In this document: positions 1 through 13,077 of the stretch, piece after piece | Numbering within the stretch: position 1 is the stretch's first letter | Layout: each line of letters starts with the position of its first letter | DNA from: Calycina herbarum | Lineage: Eukaryota > Ascomycota > Leotiomycetes > Helotiales > Pezizellaceae | Direction: 5' to 3' | DNA length: 64,000 bases | Assembly: GCA_001414485.1 (NCBI GenBank) | Contig: LLEY01000079.1 | Span: forward strand, 62,001-126,000 | Position numbers and translations under genes: made by a program | The notes under the pieces: model-generated | Seen by the model: the letters and a program-made list of their open reading frames with translations, nothing else | Database searches by the model: none | What the model was told of the DNA's origin: nothing

Positions 1-348
1 AAGAATCGCTTCTACTATATATTCTTTATTATCTTTAAAGATCTTAGATCTAAGTTAATCGTCGTCTTAAACTTAACTTAGTAGCGGGTTATTTAAAGCT
101 AGTTATAGAAGCTAGAAGTAGAATATGTTATAGATTCTAGGAGGTATATCTAAGTAATAACTATATATTCTAATTATCTCTAGTACTATATACTTAGCTT
201 ACTTAGTATTAAGCTTCTTTAACTTCCTTATTATAGAAACGTTTTATAGGTTTAGCTAGACTTTATCTCTAACTTTAAAGCTTAGTACTTATTATCTTCT
301 TCTGTTTATAATATCTTTTATCGTTTACTATATAGTAGCTATTACTAA
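1..348 (-). mobile_element. Ty3/gypsy element F, C-terminal pol relic (distal part)
   Basis: On the minus strand this reads as the end of a Ty3/gypsy polyprotein after the integrase, resembling the usual stretch of a basic segment, then 'KVWLNLRN', then 'VFHVSLL', leading to a chromodomain-type tail. Many stops sit at expected Gln/Trp positions, as RIP leaves them. It continues the frame that breaks off at 18934: element A was inserted between the two halves, with CTATA at 349-353 and again at 18929-18933. The element runs off the window to the left. Family assignment is by eye. Confidence 0.6.
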
Positions 349-353
349 CTATA

Positions 354-2682
354 TATAACGAAACTCTATATAAACTAAACAAAGGTAACTAAGTCTCGAA
401 GGTTAGTATATAAGTAAGAAGTATAGATATACCGGGTTATTTACTTAGAAGTAAACTCGTTACTTATATCAAAGATATTAAATAAGATAATAAGATTAAT
501 AACTAAAGTTAAGTACGAAGCTCCTATCTAATAGTAGACGTGCTAGTCTTATATAGAACCTTTCGTTCTCTAATTATATTACCTATATCGCTTATATCGC
601 TTATATCGCTCGCTATTAAGACGATTAGAGCAATTAAGACGATCACGTTATATAACTATATATAACTTCTAATAACGTGGTATACTAGGACCTCGTGATT
701 ATTAGGACCCCGTGAATTTTTTCTCTACTCTACTACCTCTAACTTTAATACACGTTTTCTTAACAACTACCTAATAGAATCTTAAACCTAAGAAGCTTGA
801 ATTATCCTAGTTATTAAAGCTATTCGATTATCTAAACGAATAAACTATAGTAAAGCTGCGAAGCTATATAGAGTCTCTTATTCTACACTTACTAATAGAA
901 TAGCTAGTCGAACTACTCTTAGTAAACGCTAGCTAGTAAATTATAAAATAACTATAATAGAAGAGAAGGTGATTATTTAAAATATACTTAATCTAGATAT
1001 AAGAGGATTTACGCCCTAGCTAGGTAGTATAGAAGATATAGCAAATTATATACTCGAGTTATATAAAGGATAACGTGTTAGAAAGAACTAGGTATAATAA
1101 TTTATATAACGACGTCTAAAACTAAAGACGTGTTTTAATCACGTTTATAATTTTTAAAGAGCCTTATACGAAGATCCTAAGCTAATTAGTATATGGTTTC
1201 GACTAGTAGAGAATATATAGGCGAAATATAGGATCTAAGACTGCGATTTCTATAACTTTAACGAGACTGGTTTTATAATAGGTGTTATCTACGCTAGAAT
1301 AGTTATTACACGTGCTAATCGACGTAGTAGAGGTAAGGCTATCTAGCTAGACAATCGAGAATAGGCTATAATAATTATCTATATTAATAGAGAGGGTTTA
1401 AGTATCTCTCTATTCTTAGTAGTTTAAGAGAAAAATCACCTTACTAGTTAGTATACTAAGAGCGGTCTTCTTAATAACTAGGTTATTAAACTAACTAGTA
1501 ATAGATAGACTAATAATAAGATAGACTTAGAATAGCTAGAATACTTCGATAAGTATACTCGTAGTTATATAAAAGAGCTATATTAAATATTAGTTCTAGA
1601 TAGGTATAAGAGTTATAAATCAGTAGTATTCTAAGAGTATTATAAGTTATATAATATTATTACTCTTTACCTATCTTCTTATTCGTCTTATCTAACCTAG
1701 CTACTCAACGTTAGGTGTTTTAGTATTCTTAAACATATATATAGGCGTTAAATCGAGACCTTTATCAAGGCTTATATAAACTATATTACTAAGGTCGAGT
1801 TCTTTCTTACGTTTTACACAGCTTATAACTAGTTAATAACAACCTAAAACGCCAAAGCTAGGTTCCGTAGAGCTGGTCTAGTACCTCTAGAACCTTAGAC
1901 TATAATCTCAAAGCTTAATATTAAGTTATAGACTCCTATACCTACTAGACCCCCCTCTACCAACGCTACCTCTTAGGTCTTCTAGACTCCTCGTAACCCT
2001 TCTAAAGCTCTTTTGTAATCAACTCTTATTAAGGATCGTATTACTCGTTACTAAGGAAGCTCGCTAACACTTATTTTCTAGACAATTACTTCGTTAGCAA
2101 AAGGTATAGAGTAATTAGCCTATAAGGTAACCCTCTTATTAGCCGAGGTCCGTATACTTCGAACAGTAAATAAAGCCCTTAGCAAACGCTAGAGAGCTAA
2201 AAATACCCGTATCTAAGAAGGAGGTACACTTACTATAGAGGATATATAAGACAGATTAGCTTAGAAGAATACAAAGGAGCAGGTTCGACGTAATAAGCGC
2301 TCTAGAGAGAGTAGAGAAGATGAAGGACAAACGACTTAGCGACGTTATAACACTTATAGAAAAACTAGTTATAATATATAAACGTATTAAGAAGTTGTAG
2401 ATATATCTAGTTTATCAGATTCTAAGTAGTTTTAATTAATTTAATATGTTATAGTAGTTTTATTATATTTTAAAGTAGTAGAGTAGGAAAAAATTCACGA
2501 GGTTCTAATAATCACGAGGTCCTAGTATACTACGTTAGTCTTATAATAGTAAGATTCTAAAACTCTTCAATACCTTCTATATTACTAATTTCCTCTTATA
2601 CTACCTTCTATTCCTAGATATTATACCTTATCTTATTAAAGCGCTGTCTAGACTACTTACTACGTAACTGTGATTTATAACA
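354..2682 (-). repeat. 3' LTR of element A, split by pogo1
   Basis: Two LTR pieces, 354-674 and 2536-2682 (about 466 bp together), match the LTRs at 62097-62561, 32045-32482 and elsewhere. On the minus strand the LTR starts TGTTATAAATC and ends TTTCGTTATA, which is TG...CA with the terminal CA converted to TA. A purine-rich tract, the minus-strand reading of 2683-2700, lies directly upstream of the LTR start and serves as polypurine tract. The split is at a TA that is duplicated around pogo1. Confidence 0.85.
675..2535 (+). mobile_element. Fot1/pogo-type DNA transposon, copy 1 (dead)
   Basis: A 1861-bp element with about 48-bp terminal inverted repeats starting ACGTGGTATACTAGG, flanked by the TA duplication (673-674, 2536-2537). 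The plus-strand relic shows a psq-type helix-turn-helix near 790-960. A DDE domain follows, with the first catalytic motif 'DFYNFNETG' near 1245 (Asp to Asn), 'LVLDRYKSY' near 1590, and a C-terminal Cys/His knuckle whose Cys codons have become Tyr. Each terminal repeat holds two direct motifs 17 bp apart. Numerous stops make the transposase non-functional. Size and architecture match fungal Fot1 elements. Confidence 0.85.
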
Positions 2683-3943
2683 CTATCCTCTTCTTAGACT
2701 AGCGTATCTCTACGCTTAAGTATAACCTAAGAAATATCGTTAAGAGGCTAGTAGTCTTCCTTACTTCTATTATATTATTAATACCTCTTTTAAAACATAG
2801 ACTTAAGTAATATCGAATTCTTAATACTCTTTATATTAAATATATAAGACGTGAAATAATTCCTTATACTTATTATATTAATACGAAAACTAGCTGTTAA
2901 TATATTAGTATTACTAGTAGCTTTAAGTGTTTTAAATATACTAGGAAAGGCAAATCTTATAACGTTAAAGAGTAGAATCGAATATTCTTACTTTTTAAGT
3001 AGAAATCTCTTAATACCTAGAAACGACGGTTATAATAAGAGAAGGAGATAGCTTATAAGGTTTAAGAAGAAGCTATATAGAAGATTCTCTAACTATAGAA
3101 ATAATAACGCTTCCTTACTAAGCAGAAGTAAGAGATGCTCTATCGTAGTCTTACTAATCTATAAGAGCTTAATAAAGCTAAAGAGAGAGAAAGAGAAGAG
3201 AAAGAGAGAAGAGAGACAGAGGTTACCTAGCTGGTAGCCTCTTCTATCTCTAGCAGTTCCGCTTTCGTTATTAAGTCGTCTCTTGATTTAGCCTTTCTCG
3301 AAGCTTTCCTCTCTAACTATAAGATATAGGTAACCCTAGGTTTTAGTAGTAGAACTTCTAAAGTTCTACTAAGTAGTAGTTAAGATTATTCTCTAGTTCC
3401 TAAGTGTTTTCTAAATATAAGCAATCTAACTATTTAATTAAGTACTTAACTTGTCTTTTAATAAGTCTATAGTTAAGAATTCTTTTAACTTTATACTTAG
3501 TATTTAGATTTACTAGTTAAATTTCTATAAGCAGAGCTAGTAGAGCTCCTAGTAGTACTAGTTTAAGTAAGGATATATAGAATACTAGATAGATATTTAT
3601 AATTTTTAGTAGTACTAATTCGTAATTTAAGAGTTCTCTAACTCGTTTAATTTTAAATAGTTTAAGTTTTTTATAATCTAGTTTATTACTTAGTCTTTTT
3701 ATATTAATATTTTTCTATACTAAGTAGACTTTATCTCTCTCTTTTAACGTTAGCTTCTAACTATATCGTTTATTATAGTAGTATATATTTCTTTTAGCTA
3801 TAAACTATAAATCCTCTACTAGTTCTTTATATAACCTCTTAATTTTTAAAACCTAAATATAAGTAAGTTAATTATCGATAGTTATAGATAGTAGTTCTTA
3901 ATATACTACTAATTTATATCTAAAGTTAGTATAGAATAGTATA
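2683..3943 (-). pseudogene. Element A pol: chromodomain and late integrase region
   Basis: The minus strand encodes the C-terminal part of the gypsy polyprotein. A chromodomain-like segment near 3330-3540 mirrors the better readable copy in element E (31170-31340). Integrase sequence continues toward 3943, where pogo2 interrupts it. Stops are frequent and correspond to Gln or Trp positions in E-like sequence. Next to the 3' LTR lies a low-complexity Glu/Arg-rich stretch near 3160-3230. No frame is open. Confidence 0.6.
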
Positions 3944-5802
3944 ACGTAGTTTATTAGAACCTCGGTTATATTAGAACCCCGATTAATTTTCCTGAAATCC
4001 TACTCTCTAACTTTAACACGCGTTTTTTTAACCTTCTACTATGTCTATTATTACTAAAGAATCAAAAGTTATTCTAGCTATTAAGGTAATTTAAATATCT
4101 AAAAAGCTAAGTTAATAGAAAGCTATAAAGATCTACGGAATACCTTATTCTATACTTAATAATAGAATAAACAGCTACCTTCCTCTAGCGAACCGTCGAC
4201 TAGCAAACCTTAAATTGTCTAAGATAGAAGAAGAAGTAATTGTTTAGAATATACTTAATATAGATTCTAGAGGGTTTATACCTCGGCTAGCTAGTATAGA
4301 AGATATAGCTAATTTTATCCTCGAATCGTAGAAAGGAAAACGCGTTAGTAAGCTCTAAGCTTATCGATTTATATAATAATAACTAGGGTTAAAGACACGT
4401 TTTAATCGCGTTTACAACTTCTAAAGAGTCTTATACGAAGATTCTAACCTAATTAGCACGTGGTTCCGACTTATATAAAATATAAGAGTAAAATACAGCG
4501 TTTTAGATTACGATTTCTATAACTTCGACGAAACAGGCTTTATAATAGGTATGATTTACTCTATAATAGTTGTTACACGTATAAATCGACGTAGTAGAGG
4601 TAAGACAGTTTAGCTAGGTAATTAGAAATAGGCTATAGCAATTGCTTATATTAATAGCAAGGGTTAGGATATCTCTCTATTTTTAGTTATTTAAGAGAAG
4701 AATTATCTTATAAATTAGTATATAGACAGCGGCCTCCTATATAACTAGGTTATTAAACTAATAAGTAATAGATAGATAAATAATAAGACAGGTCTAGAAT
4801 AGCTAAAACACTTCGATAAGTATACTACTGCTTAAGTAAAGAGTCTATATCGAATACTAGTGTTAGATAGGTATAAGAGCTACGAATCGGCCGAATTCTA
4901 AGAGTACTATAAGGTATATAATATTATAACTATTAGACTGCCTTCTTATTCGTTCTATCTAACCTAGCTACTTAATATTAGATGTTTTAATATATTAAAA
5001 CAAGTGTATAGTCGACAGATTAAGACGTTTATTAAAGCTTATATTAACTATATTACTAAGGCAGAGTTCTTTCTAGCCTTTATAGTAGTATATAAGGAAT
5101 CTATAATAGTCTAGAACGCTTAGGCTAGATTCTATAGAGCTGGCCTAGTGTCTTTTAATCCGTAAGTAATGATTTCAAAGCTTAATATAAAGTTATAGAC
5201 TCTAACACTCTCTAGACCCTCTACTGTTAACACTCTCTTATAGGAATCTCAGACCTCTTCTAATCTAACAGAAGCTCTTTTATAGTCAACTCTTATACGA
5301 AATCGAATTGCTCGCTATTAGAGAAGCTCGCTAACCCCTCTATTTAAGACAGTTACAGCGCTGGCTAAAGGTATAGAGCGAATAGCTTATAAGATAACTC
5401 TTCTGTCTACCGAGGTACGTACACTTCGAGCAGTAAATAAAGCTCTTAGTAAACGCTAGAGAGCTAAAAAGGCTCGTGTCCGTGAAGGGGGTACACTTAT
5501 TATAGAGGATATATAGGATATTATAGCCTAGAAAGACATAGATAAGCAGGTATAACACGATATACGTATAGTAAGAGGTAGTTATAAGAAGAGGCAACCG
5601 TCTAGACAATACTATAGAACCTGTGGAAAAGCTGGTTATAACGTACGAACTTGTTAAGAAGCTATAGATATATCTAGTATATCAAACTCCGATTATAAAG
5701 AGTTAATTTAATATATTATAGTTAAGTTATTTAAGTTCAAAGTTATATACTAAGGAAAATTAATCGGGGTTCTAATATAACCGGGGTTCTAATAAACCAC
5801 GT
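3944..5802 (+). mobile_element. Fot1/pogo-type DNA transposon, copy 2 (dead)
   Basis: A 1859-bp element flanked by TA (3942-3943, 5803-5804). The terminal inverted repeats start ACGTAGTTTATTAGAACC and contain two TTAGAACC-type motifs 17 bp apart. The transposase begins at ATG 4041, shows an N-terminal helix-turn-helix, 'YNFDETGF' near 4520 (first catalytic Asp kept) and 'LVLDRYKSY' near 4865. The usual third-Asp motif reads 'LLNIRC' near 4970 (Asp to Asn). A CCHC-like 'TCGKAGYNVRTC' is still readable near 5620. Stops at CAA/CAG/TGG positions inactivate it. The protein resembles that of copy 3 (22232-24091), although the terminal motifs differ. Confidence 0.88.
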
Positions 5803-5804
5803 TA

Positions 5805-8800
5805 ATAAATATTATTTCTATTACTAAACTATTATAAGTAAACTATACTAAGAGTAGTAGTTCTACCTAGTTATTTTACTAGTAGTTTATATAATAACGA
5901 AGATATATCTTAACTACTTAATTTATATATTCGTTTCCTTTATTCGTCTAAGAGTAAAAAGCTATAGATAGCTTTCTTTTTATATCTAATCGTTCTATAA
6001 GAGTAATCTAGAATTTAAAGATAAAGAGCTTATCTCTGTCTAAGAGTATTTCTTCTAGTAATCTATATCTTAAGACTATCTCTCTAAGGAATATAAATAC
6101 TAATTCCTTAGCTATACTTAACTCTATATATAGTACTAAAATTATATACTTCGTAAGTCGTTCTATAATAACTAGGATCGAGTTATACTTAACTTCTATT
6201 ATTAGATCTTTAGATTTTAGTAACTTAATAATAAAACTCTAAGATATTAATTTCTAAGATATTTATAATATTAGAGTAGTATTTATCTGTCTATAAGAAG
6301 CGTAGTAGAAAGCTTTATTCCTAGTATAGGTATTATATTCTATTATTACTTCCTTAACTATTATAGATAACTGATTAATATAGTAGTATTATCTTATCTA
6401 CTAGAGAGTTCTACGAATTCCTTATTAGTCGTAAGTAGACGTAGTATAGTATTCTTATACGAACTCCTTTACGTATAAGCTAGGAACCTATAGTTTCTCT
6501 TTTACGTACTAGTTATAACCTTTGTATATATCTTAAATTTTATCTATCTAGATATTACTTATTACTACTATTTCATATATAGTAGGTACTAAGTCGCTGT
6601 TTTTATTATACTTTAATATTACTATATTAATATATTTTTTATTCTTCTTATAACCTAGTTTCTAGCTTAGAGTATTAGCTTAAGTATTACTTATTCTACT
6701 AATATATCGAATAATTATCTTAAATCCTACTAAGGTTTTAGACTACCTAGCTAGGCGTCTTATAACGAGTTCCTTAGTCGTAGTAAATGTTTTTAGGTTT
6801 AGATAATTAGTAAGCACTGTTACTAGGTATATCGTACTCTAGAAGTAAATCCTCTATTCTTTAAGAGCTAGAACAATAGCTATTAATTCTTTGTTATAAA
6901 TACTATAGTTCTGTAACGGCACGAAACGGATAATACTACAAAAGAGGTATATGGAAGTGCGTTCGATAGAATGACATATCCGAATACTAGGCTCTGATAC
7001 GAAGGAAAAGACCAAATTAGTCTTTCCCGATAGAGAGGAGGCAGCTATTTACATGAGGTTCGGACAATAGTAAGTCCGGAAGCCATCTGGCTTTTCCAAA
7101 ACCTGAAACAACATCCGTATCGTATCCTATTCGGCACGTAGACTCGGCAATTCCAATTCCGATCATTCCTGATGGTTCTATCACAAGTTCTATTATACTA
7201 TATTAAATATTTTTAAGAAATATACTATAAGTATAAGTTTTCCTGTTTTATTTAGTTATAGATATATAGCGTCTACTGCTATATCTAAGATGTCTATTTC
7301 TATTATACTTAGTTTCTTATAATTAAAATTATATAGAATAGGTTTTACTATAAACCGTCCTTTAATTTCTTAAAAGGCCTTTTTAGTCTTCTTATACTAG
7401 ATAAAAGTTATAGCTTTTCTAGTTAGTATTAACATAGGTTTTATAATCTTTATATAGTCTTTAATAAATAGTTAATAGAAATTAGCAAATCTTAAAAAGG
7501 ATTATATATCTTTAATATTTTTTAGTAATTCCTATTTAACAACTATATAGATCTTTTCTAGATCTATTTCTATTTCTCCTAAGCTAAATACTCGTCTAAG
7601 AAAGAGAGTTCTCTTAACTCTGAATTCGTATTTCAAGAGTTTTAGGTAAGAGTCTACTTTAGTAAGCCTTTATAAGACTTCCTTTACATAGCCCTCGTAT
7701 TCTTCTAGATTTTCTAAGAAAATTAATATATTATCTAGGTAATATATTATAGTTACTCTTAGAAGATCTTCTAGAATACTATTATTCTATCTTTAATAAG
7801 TAGCTAGTATATTAGTTAAATTAAAAGATATTACTATATACTCGTAGAGTTCTAATAGTAAGACAAACGTAGTCTTCTATTTATAGCCTGTCTTAATCTT
7901 AATTAATCTATAAGCGTTCTATTAATCTAGTTTTATAAATTTCTTTACTTAGCCTAACTTGTCTTATAAGTACTAGCTAGTTAGTAATAGATAAGCGTTC
8001 TTAATCGTTATATTATTTAATTCTCTATAATTAATATATACTTATCTATTTAGATCGTTCTTTTTCTTAATAATAAGTATATTTAAGAAGATAAGTAATT
8101 TAGATTTTCGAATATATCTCTTCTTTATTCCTTATTAGATATAACTTTCTAGTAAAGCTAAGTTATTCCTATTATATAGTCGAAGCTTCTACTTTCTAAG
8201 GTTATAACTCTCTATTAATTTAATCTTATAATCCTATAGCTAATATTCAAGAAGAGCACGTATATCTTCTAGGCCTTTAAATAATTTCGTAAATTCTCTA
8301 TACTATATAGGTATTTCGTTATTAGCTTTCTTACTAACCTGTAGAGGACTCTAGGTAAGGTATCCTAGTACTTTAGAAGAGGTAGCGCTAACCTTATTCT
8401 AGCTTTAAAGTTATAAATATAAACCTACGTATTTATATTAACTAAAGGTTATCGTTCTAGTCTTCTAGTTAATCTCTAGATTATATTCTTAAATCTATAG
8501 TATACTAAGTATTACTTTCTATTACAAAAATGCTTTTGAATTATGCCTTAAACCTCTTAAATAGAGGAAGAGAAAGGATGTATTTATATATAAATTTACA
8601 ATTCTAGAATGTTCTAGATCACGTGTTACTAATTCTAAGCGATTCCAGCAACACTTTCTTACTCTCTATTTTAATAATATTAAATTATATATTTAAATAA
8701 TATTCTTTAATATTAACTTTCACTAGAATAGTTTATTAATTAATAATCCTTTTCTAGTATATAATATCCGTTCTATTAACTACTTCTAATTAATATAGTC

Positions 8801-9264
8801 TTATTCCTTTAATTAAAACGTTTAGCTTCTCTCGAGCTATTAAGGAAATAAAGTTACCTATTACTTCTAAGTCTATTATAACTTATAACCTTTTCTCTTA
8901 TATTTCTATAGTTACTACTAACTGTCTTTCTTCTAAAGTAGCGTTTAATTCTACTTTAATATATTAAACTTTGAATATATAATCTCTTAAGTTCTTTTTC
9001 TTAACTGTCTAAATTTAGAACTAAGAAAAGAATACTACTCCTTCCTTATTAGATAAGACTACTTTATATATCTAATAATATTCTACTATTCTAGCAGGTT
9101 CTAGTAAGATTCCTTTAAACTGTTTCTATAATAACTAGTCTATAGTTAGACTTAGTTTATATCGTATCTATTATACTATTATTTCTTAAACTATTTCTAT
9201 AAACTATAGTTCTCTTACTAAAGAATAGTAAAATTCTTCTAGTTCTATTTTAGCCTATTTAGTA
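5805..9264 (-). pseudogene. Element A pol: integrase, RNase H, reverse transcriptase
   Basis: Minus-strand gypsy pol, read from high to low coordinates. The reverse transcriptase opens near 8100 with a 'KKKNDLNRQVYINYRELN' motif. Its catalytic box near 7740 reads 'YLDNILIFLENLEEY', with the second Asp changed to Asn. RNase H and the start of integrase follow toward 5805. The block is interrupted by the solo LTR at 6912-7185. The region 6400-6560 aligns in reverse with element E at 24094 onward, confirming that A and E are one family. All frames are broken by RIP-type stops. Confidence 0.75.
6912..7185 (-). repeat. Solo LTR of the C family, not RIP-mutated
   Basis: A 274-bp solo LTR (plus-strand reading starts TGTAACGGCACG, ends TTCTATCACA) flanked by a perfect AGTTC duplication (6907-6911, 7186-7190). 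It matches the LTRs of element C (44427-44710, 46922-47205) and the solo LTR at 51175-51457 in reverse orientation. Unlike the surrounding gypsy sequence, it keeps CpA and TpG dinucleotides. It therefore either arrived after RIP acted on A or was too short to be recognised. Confidence 0.9.
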
Positions 9265-10036
9265 ATATTAAGCTGTTTTAGCCCTCTAAAGGCATTATAC
9301 AGTAAGCAGATTGAGAATCTCGTTCAAGTTAGAATCTAGTATATTACTAAGCTTAAGTTCCTTCCTACATTTAAAGAGGCATTTAAAGCTGCATTTATAG
9401 AGCAGAATATCAAGAGTAGATTCCAAGCAACTAGCTTAGTTCTATATAATCCTAAGAACGTGCTTTCTCACCTTAATCTAAAGCTAAAGACACTAACTCC
9501 ACCCTCTATAAACGAGCTAAACTAGACCCTAAAGACGCCACAGAACGCAATAGAGCTTAGATTTCTTATACGACACTAAGATAGCTCTCCGACATCAATC
9601 AACAAGGCATTTAATCGGCTTACTAAGGGAGCTCAAATTATAATACACGGAGCTACTCTTATAAGAGCTGAAATTAAGACACTATAAGAGGCAAATCAGC
9701 TTAAAAAGAGAAGAGAGAGAAAGCGAAAGAGGCGCATTTACCAAGGTAGAAGTCTTATAGTTAAGGAAGGCGAGGAAATTGTTCAAAGTATTCAAACTCA
9801 GTAGGAAGAGAGTGGTAATAATATACAGCGCCAGCGCTTAGAAGGCAAGCGGCGACGTTGTAGTTTATATAATCAGGTTAGACATAATACTCGTATATGC
9901 GAGGCACCTTTGGAATCGATTAATATAAGTAGCTAGAGGTTTTTTAATAGTATTGTTGTAATATATTTAAAGTTGTAGTGTTATCGCGTTTTAGTAATCG
10001 GCTTACCCGGGTGATCGGCTTACCCGGGAAATACGT
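9265..10036 (+). mobile_element. Truncated Fot-like transposon, C-terminal transposase part
   Basis: The plus strand encodes the end of a Fot1-type transposase: 'CFSPLKALYSKQIENLV', then 'FKEAFKAAFIEQNI', a Lys/Arg-rich segment near 9700-9740 and a terminal Cys/His cluster near 9870-9900. The 3' terminal repeat has two CGGCTTACCCGGG motifs 17 bp apart and ends at ACG(T)TA. The 5' half and left terminus are missing; the left boundary is approximate. CpA is largely retained and only a few stops interrupt the frame, unlike the neighbouring pogo copies. It is a fourth Fot family in the window. Confidence 0.7.
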
Positions 10037-10702
10037 TAGTTAAGATAGTAGAATTAACTCCTTAGATAGAATATAGACTCTAGAAGTCAGGTTTCTAGTC
10101 TTCTATATATACTTATTTATTTCCTCTCTTAAAGGTTCTAATAAATACCTATAACTTGTCTTCGGCTTATATATTCTAGAGTCTACTTCTAACGAATTAA
10201 ATACTAATTCTAATAACTCTAATAAACTTATTAATAGTGGTATTTTATATTTTATTTAAAGAGGTACTTTATAATCTATTTCTAACTATATATTATAATA
10301 TTCTTTAAGTAGTAGATTCTTATTATTATTAGTATTCTATATCTTACTAACTTATAACTCGATTCCTTTATCTAGCTATAGATATATAACGCTTACTATT
10401 ATATTTATAGTATCTGTTTTAATCTATATACTATATTCTCTAGCTTTAAGCTCTTTATTTATAAGTTTGATTTTATTAAATAAGACTACTTCTTTTTAAA
10501 CTATAGTATTAACTTATCTTTTCTCTTTTAAGTCTTTCTTCTTACTATACTTATTTACTCTATAACTAGAGAGGCTATAGTTATAATATAAGTTCTACTT
10601 ACGTCGACGATTTCGCTCTTCTTAGGAAAGTCCTTCTTTCTTTAGAAAGGCCTTTTTCTATATAACGTTTACCTTCTTACTATATTTGTTTATATAGCTA
10701 TA

Positions 10703-11992
10703 TATAACGAAACTTAAACGAACTAAACAAAGATAACTAAGTCTCGAAGGTTAGTATATAGATAAGAAGTATAGATATACTAGGTTGTTTACTTAGAAGT
10801 AAACTTATTACTTATATTAAAGATATTAAATAAGATAATAAGATTAATAACTAAAGTTAAGTACGAAGCTTCTATCTAATAGCAGACGTGCTAGTCCTAT
10901 ATAGAACCTTCGTATCTTCTAGGTTAATATAATAGACGTGAATAAATAGCTTTTACTAGTGCGCTAGCCGGCTAAAAGGCATAAGAATTAATCGGTAGAC
11001 TAATTCGCTATTCTACTACTTGATAGGAATCCCGGTGTAACACCGCCCACGTGACCTCCAGCCACGTGACAGCTGTTACACTATCCCCGCTTCTAAGACA
11101 GCTGGCCCTCAGCTGTCTGTAAGCGTAAGTAGTTAACTATAAGACTAAACAAGCCCCGTAGAGTGATCGCCTATATCCTCGAGAGTGCTTATACGAGAAG
11201 GCCGAAGCTAATAGTATGATTTTACCAGACATACTATGTATATAATACGCCAGCTACTCTACTTAGAACTATAGTATCTTTAAGTAACCAAGTCCTCGCT
11301 TAGCGGGCCGACCCCGGGCCGACCAACTAGTCTTAGACCCTCGGTTATAGGTTAGATCAATTCTTCTATAACAGACGTGAATGAATAGCTTTTACTAGTG
11401 CGCTAGCCGGCTAAAAGACATAAGAATTAATCGGTAGACTAATTCGCTATTCTACTACTTAATAGGAATCCCGGTGTAACACCGCCTACGTAACCTCCAG
11501 CTACGTGACGGCTGTTACAGTTAATAAGATTACCTATTAATATTACGATCTATAACTGAAGGCAAAGGTATAAGAGTATATATATATATATTCGAGAATT
11601 TAAAGCTATAGTTCTAAGAACGAGGGAATACGGAATATATACCCTACGAAAAAGAGGTATTCCTACTAACTATAAAGAGCCTTTAATCTCGTTATAAATC
11701 CGTCCAAGCGTTGCGGCTCTGTCGATCACGTGTAGGACCGAGAATCACGTGTTACGGACCAGCGCTATAATAATTAACCTAGTTAACTAGATCGTCTAAA
11801 TCGTTAGTCGACCTAGGTAATCCTTTTCTATTACGTGATCTCTAACGTGTTTCTAATAGTAAGATCTTAAAATCCTTTTAATATCTTCGTATTACTAATT
11901 TCCTTCTATATTACTTTCTATTTCCTAGATATTATACCTTGTCTTATTAGAACGCTGTCTAAACTACTTACTATATAACGTAATTCGTAATA
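10703..11992 (-). repeat. Solo LTR of the A/E/K family with a long variant middle
   Basis: The outer parts match the A-type LTR; the insertion is flanked by CTATA (10698-10702, 11993-11997), inside A's gag. Its middle (about 10915-11850) differs from other copies even after removing the 592-bp TRIM G at 10928-11519. About 230 bp of unrelated sequence replaces the short-repeat segment found elsewhere. It is therefore either a divergent LTR subfamily or holds a further unidentified insertion. Confidence 0.75.
10928..11519. mobile_element. TRIM G: 592-bp miniature LTR retroelement
   Basis: Two 153-bp direct repeats (10928-11080 and 11367-11519) with LTR-like ends (TGTAACAG...CTGTTACA; the first copy starts TATAATAG). 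They flank a 286-bp internal segment without coding capacity. The whole unit has a perfect 5-bp duplication GTTAA (10923-10927, 11520-11524). The repeats differ by a few transitions, mostly C to T or G to A. The internal part is GC-richer than its host, with a GGGCCGACCCCGGGCCGACC stretch near 11308. It must be mobilised by another element's proteins, and the partner is not obvious. Confidence 0.85.
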
Positions 11993-13077
11993 CTATACTT
12001 CTACTTTTCTAACTTTTTACTCTTTTCTTTATATCTAGGGTTACTCTTTCTAAATTCATATAAGCGATTATCTAGCTAGACTACCTTCTTAATTATATCT
12101 ATAATAGTTTAAAACTATAAGTTTTATTTAACTATCTCTTTATAGATATAAACTTTTAATTCTCTATAAAAGAGTTCTATAAGAGTAATAGTATCTTATC
12201 TTATCTTTATCTTATAATATTAGAATTTATTAGTATAGTCTATTATTAATCTAGTTTAGTATAAATCTAAAAGCTTATATATAGTAGTTTAGATTATATT
12301 AAAGTTTTTAAAGAGTTTTCTAATAGTTACTTTAAATCTCTTTTAAGATTTAAATATAATCTTAGTTAATTCTATCTTTCTATCTTTATTCTTATTCTTA
12401 AAGAAGTTCTCTAAGTATAGCTAAGCCTATTCTAATACTAATCCTCTTAGGTAGAAGATAGCGAAGATAGTTTATAAATTATAATTACCTTTGAATTTAT
12501 CTAAGTTAAAGTTAAAGTAGATATCTATTTAAAAAAGAAATAAGTTAAGTTTCTTACACTTTCTATAATATATATCTAGTATCTTAACTTTAATAGATTT
12601 AAGTACTTTAACCTTATAAGGCTTAGAAGTATCCGGTATACTAACGTTGTCGTTATCCTTAGCTAGTTATATACTAGCAGGTGTTTTCCTAGTAGTACTT
12701 CTAGATATTCCTATAACGTTAGTTCGACTAGTATTTAGACTAGTATTAGCGGCGGGGGTTGTTAGAGCTATAACGACTAAACTTCTAAGTAGGTACTTAA
12801 AGTATAATAAAACTTTATATAAACTAAACAAAGGTAACTAAGTCTTAAAGATTAGTATATAAGTAAGAGGTATAGATACGCTAGGTTATTTACTTAGAAG
12901 TAAACTCGTTACTTATATTAAAGATATTAAATAAGATAATAAGATTAATAACTAAAGTTAAGTATAAAGCTTCTATCTAATAGTAGACGTACTAGTCTTA
13001 TATAGAACCTTTCGTTCTCTAATTATATTATTTATATCGTTTATATCGCTTATATCGCTCGCGATTAAGATGATTAC

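Larger units (their letters stand above)
10039..12802 (-). pseudogene. Element A gag, split by a solo LTR
   Basis: Minus-strand gag in two pieces, 11998-12802 and 10039-10697, interrupted by the solo LTR at 10703-11992. It aligns in reverse with gag of element K (62562 onward). The CCHC knuckle region lies near 10560-10640, with Cys codons changed to Tyr. Next to the 5' LTR the internal sequence begins CTTTAAGTACCT on the minus strand, the same junction seen at 33207, 40029 and 62562. Short open stretches here are remnants, not genes. Confidence 0.7.

Noticed and set aside
5340..5609. 89-codon open stretch on the minus strand
   Set aside because: It is antisense to the pogo2 transposase. RIP depletes stops' complements and creates low-complexity Tyr/Leu-rich frames. 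No motif or start context.
12647..12841. 64-codon hydrophobic open stretch on the plus strand, resembling a small membrane protein
   Set aside because: It runs antisense through element A's gag start and into its LTR. The hydrophobicity comes from TA/TT-rich codons.
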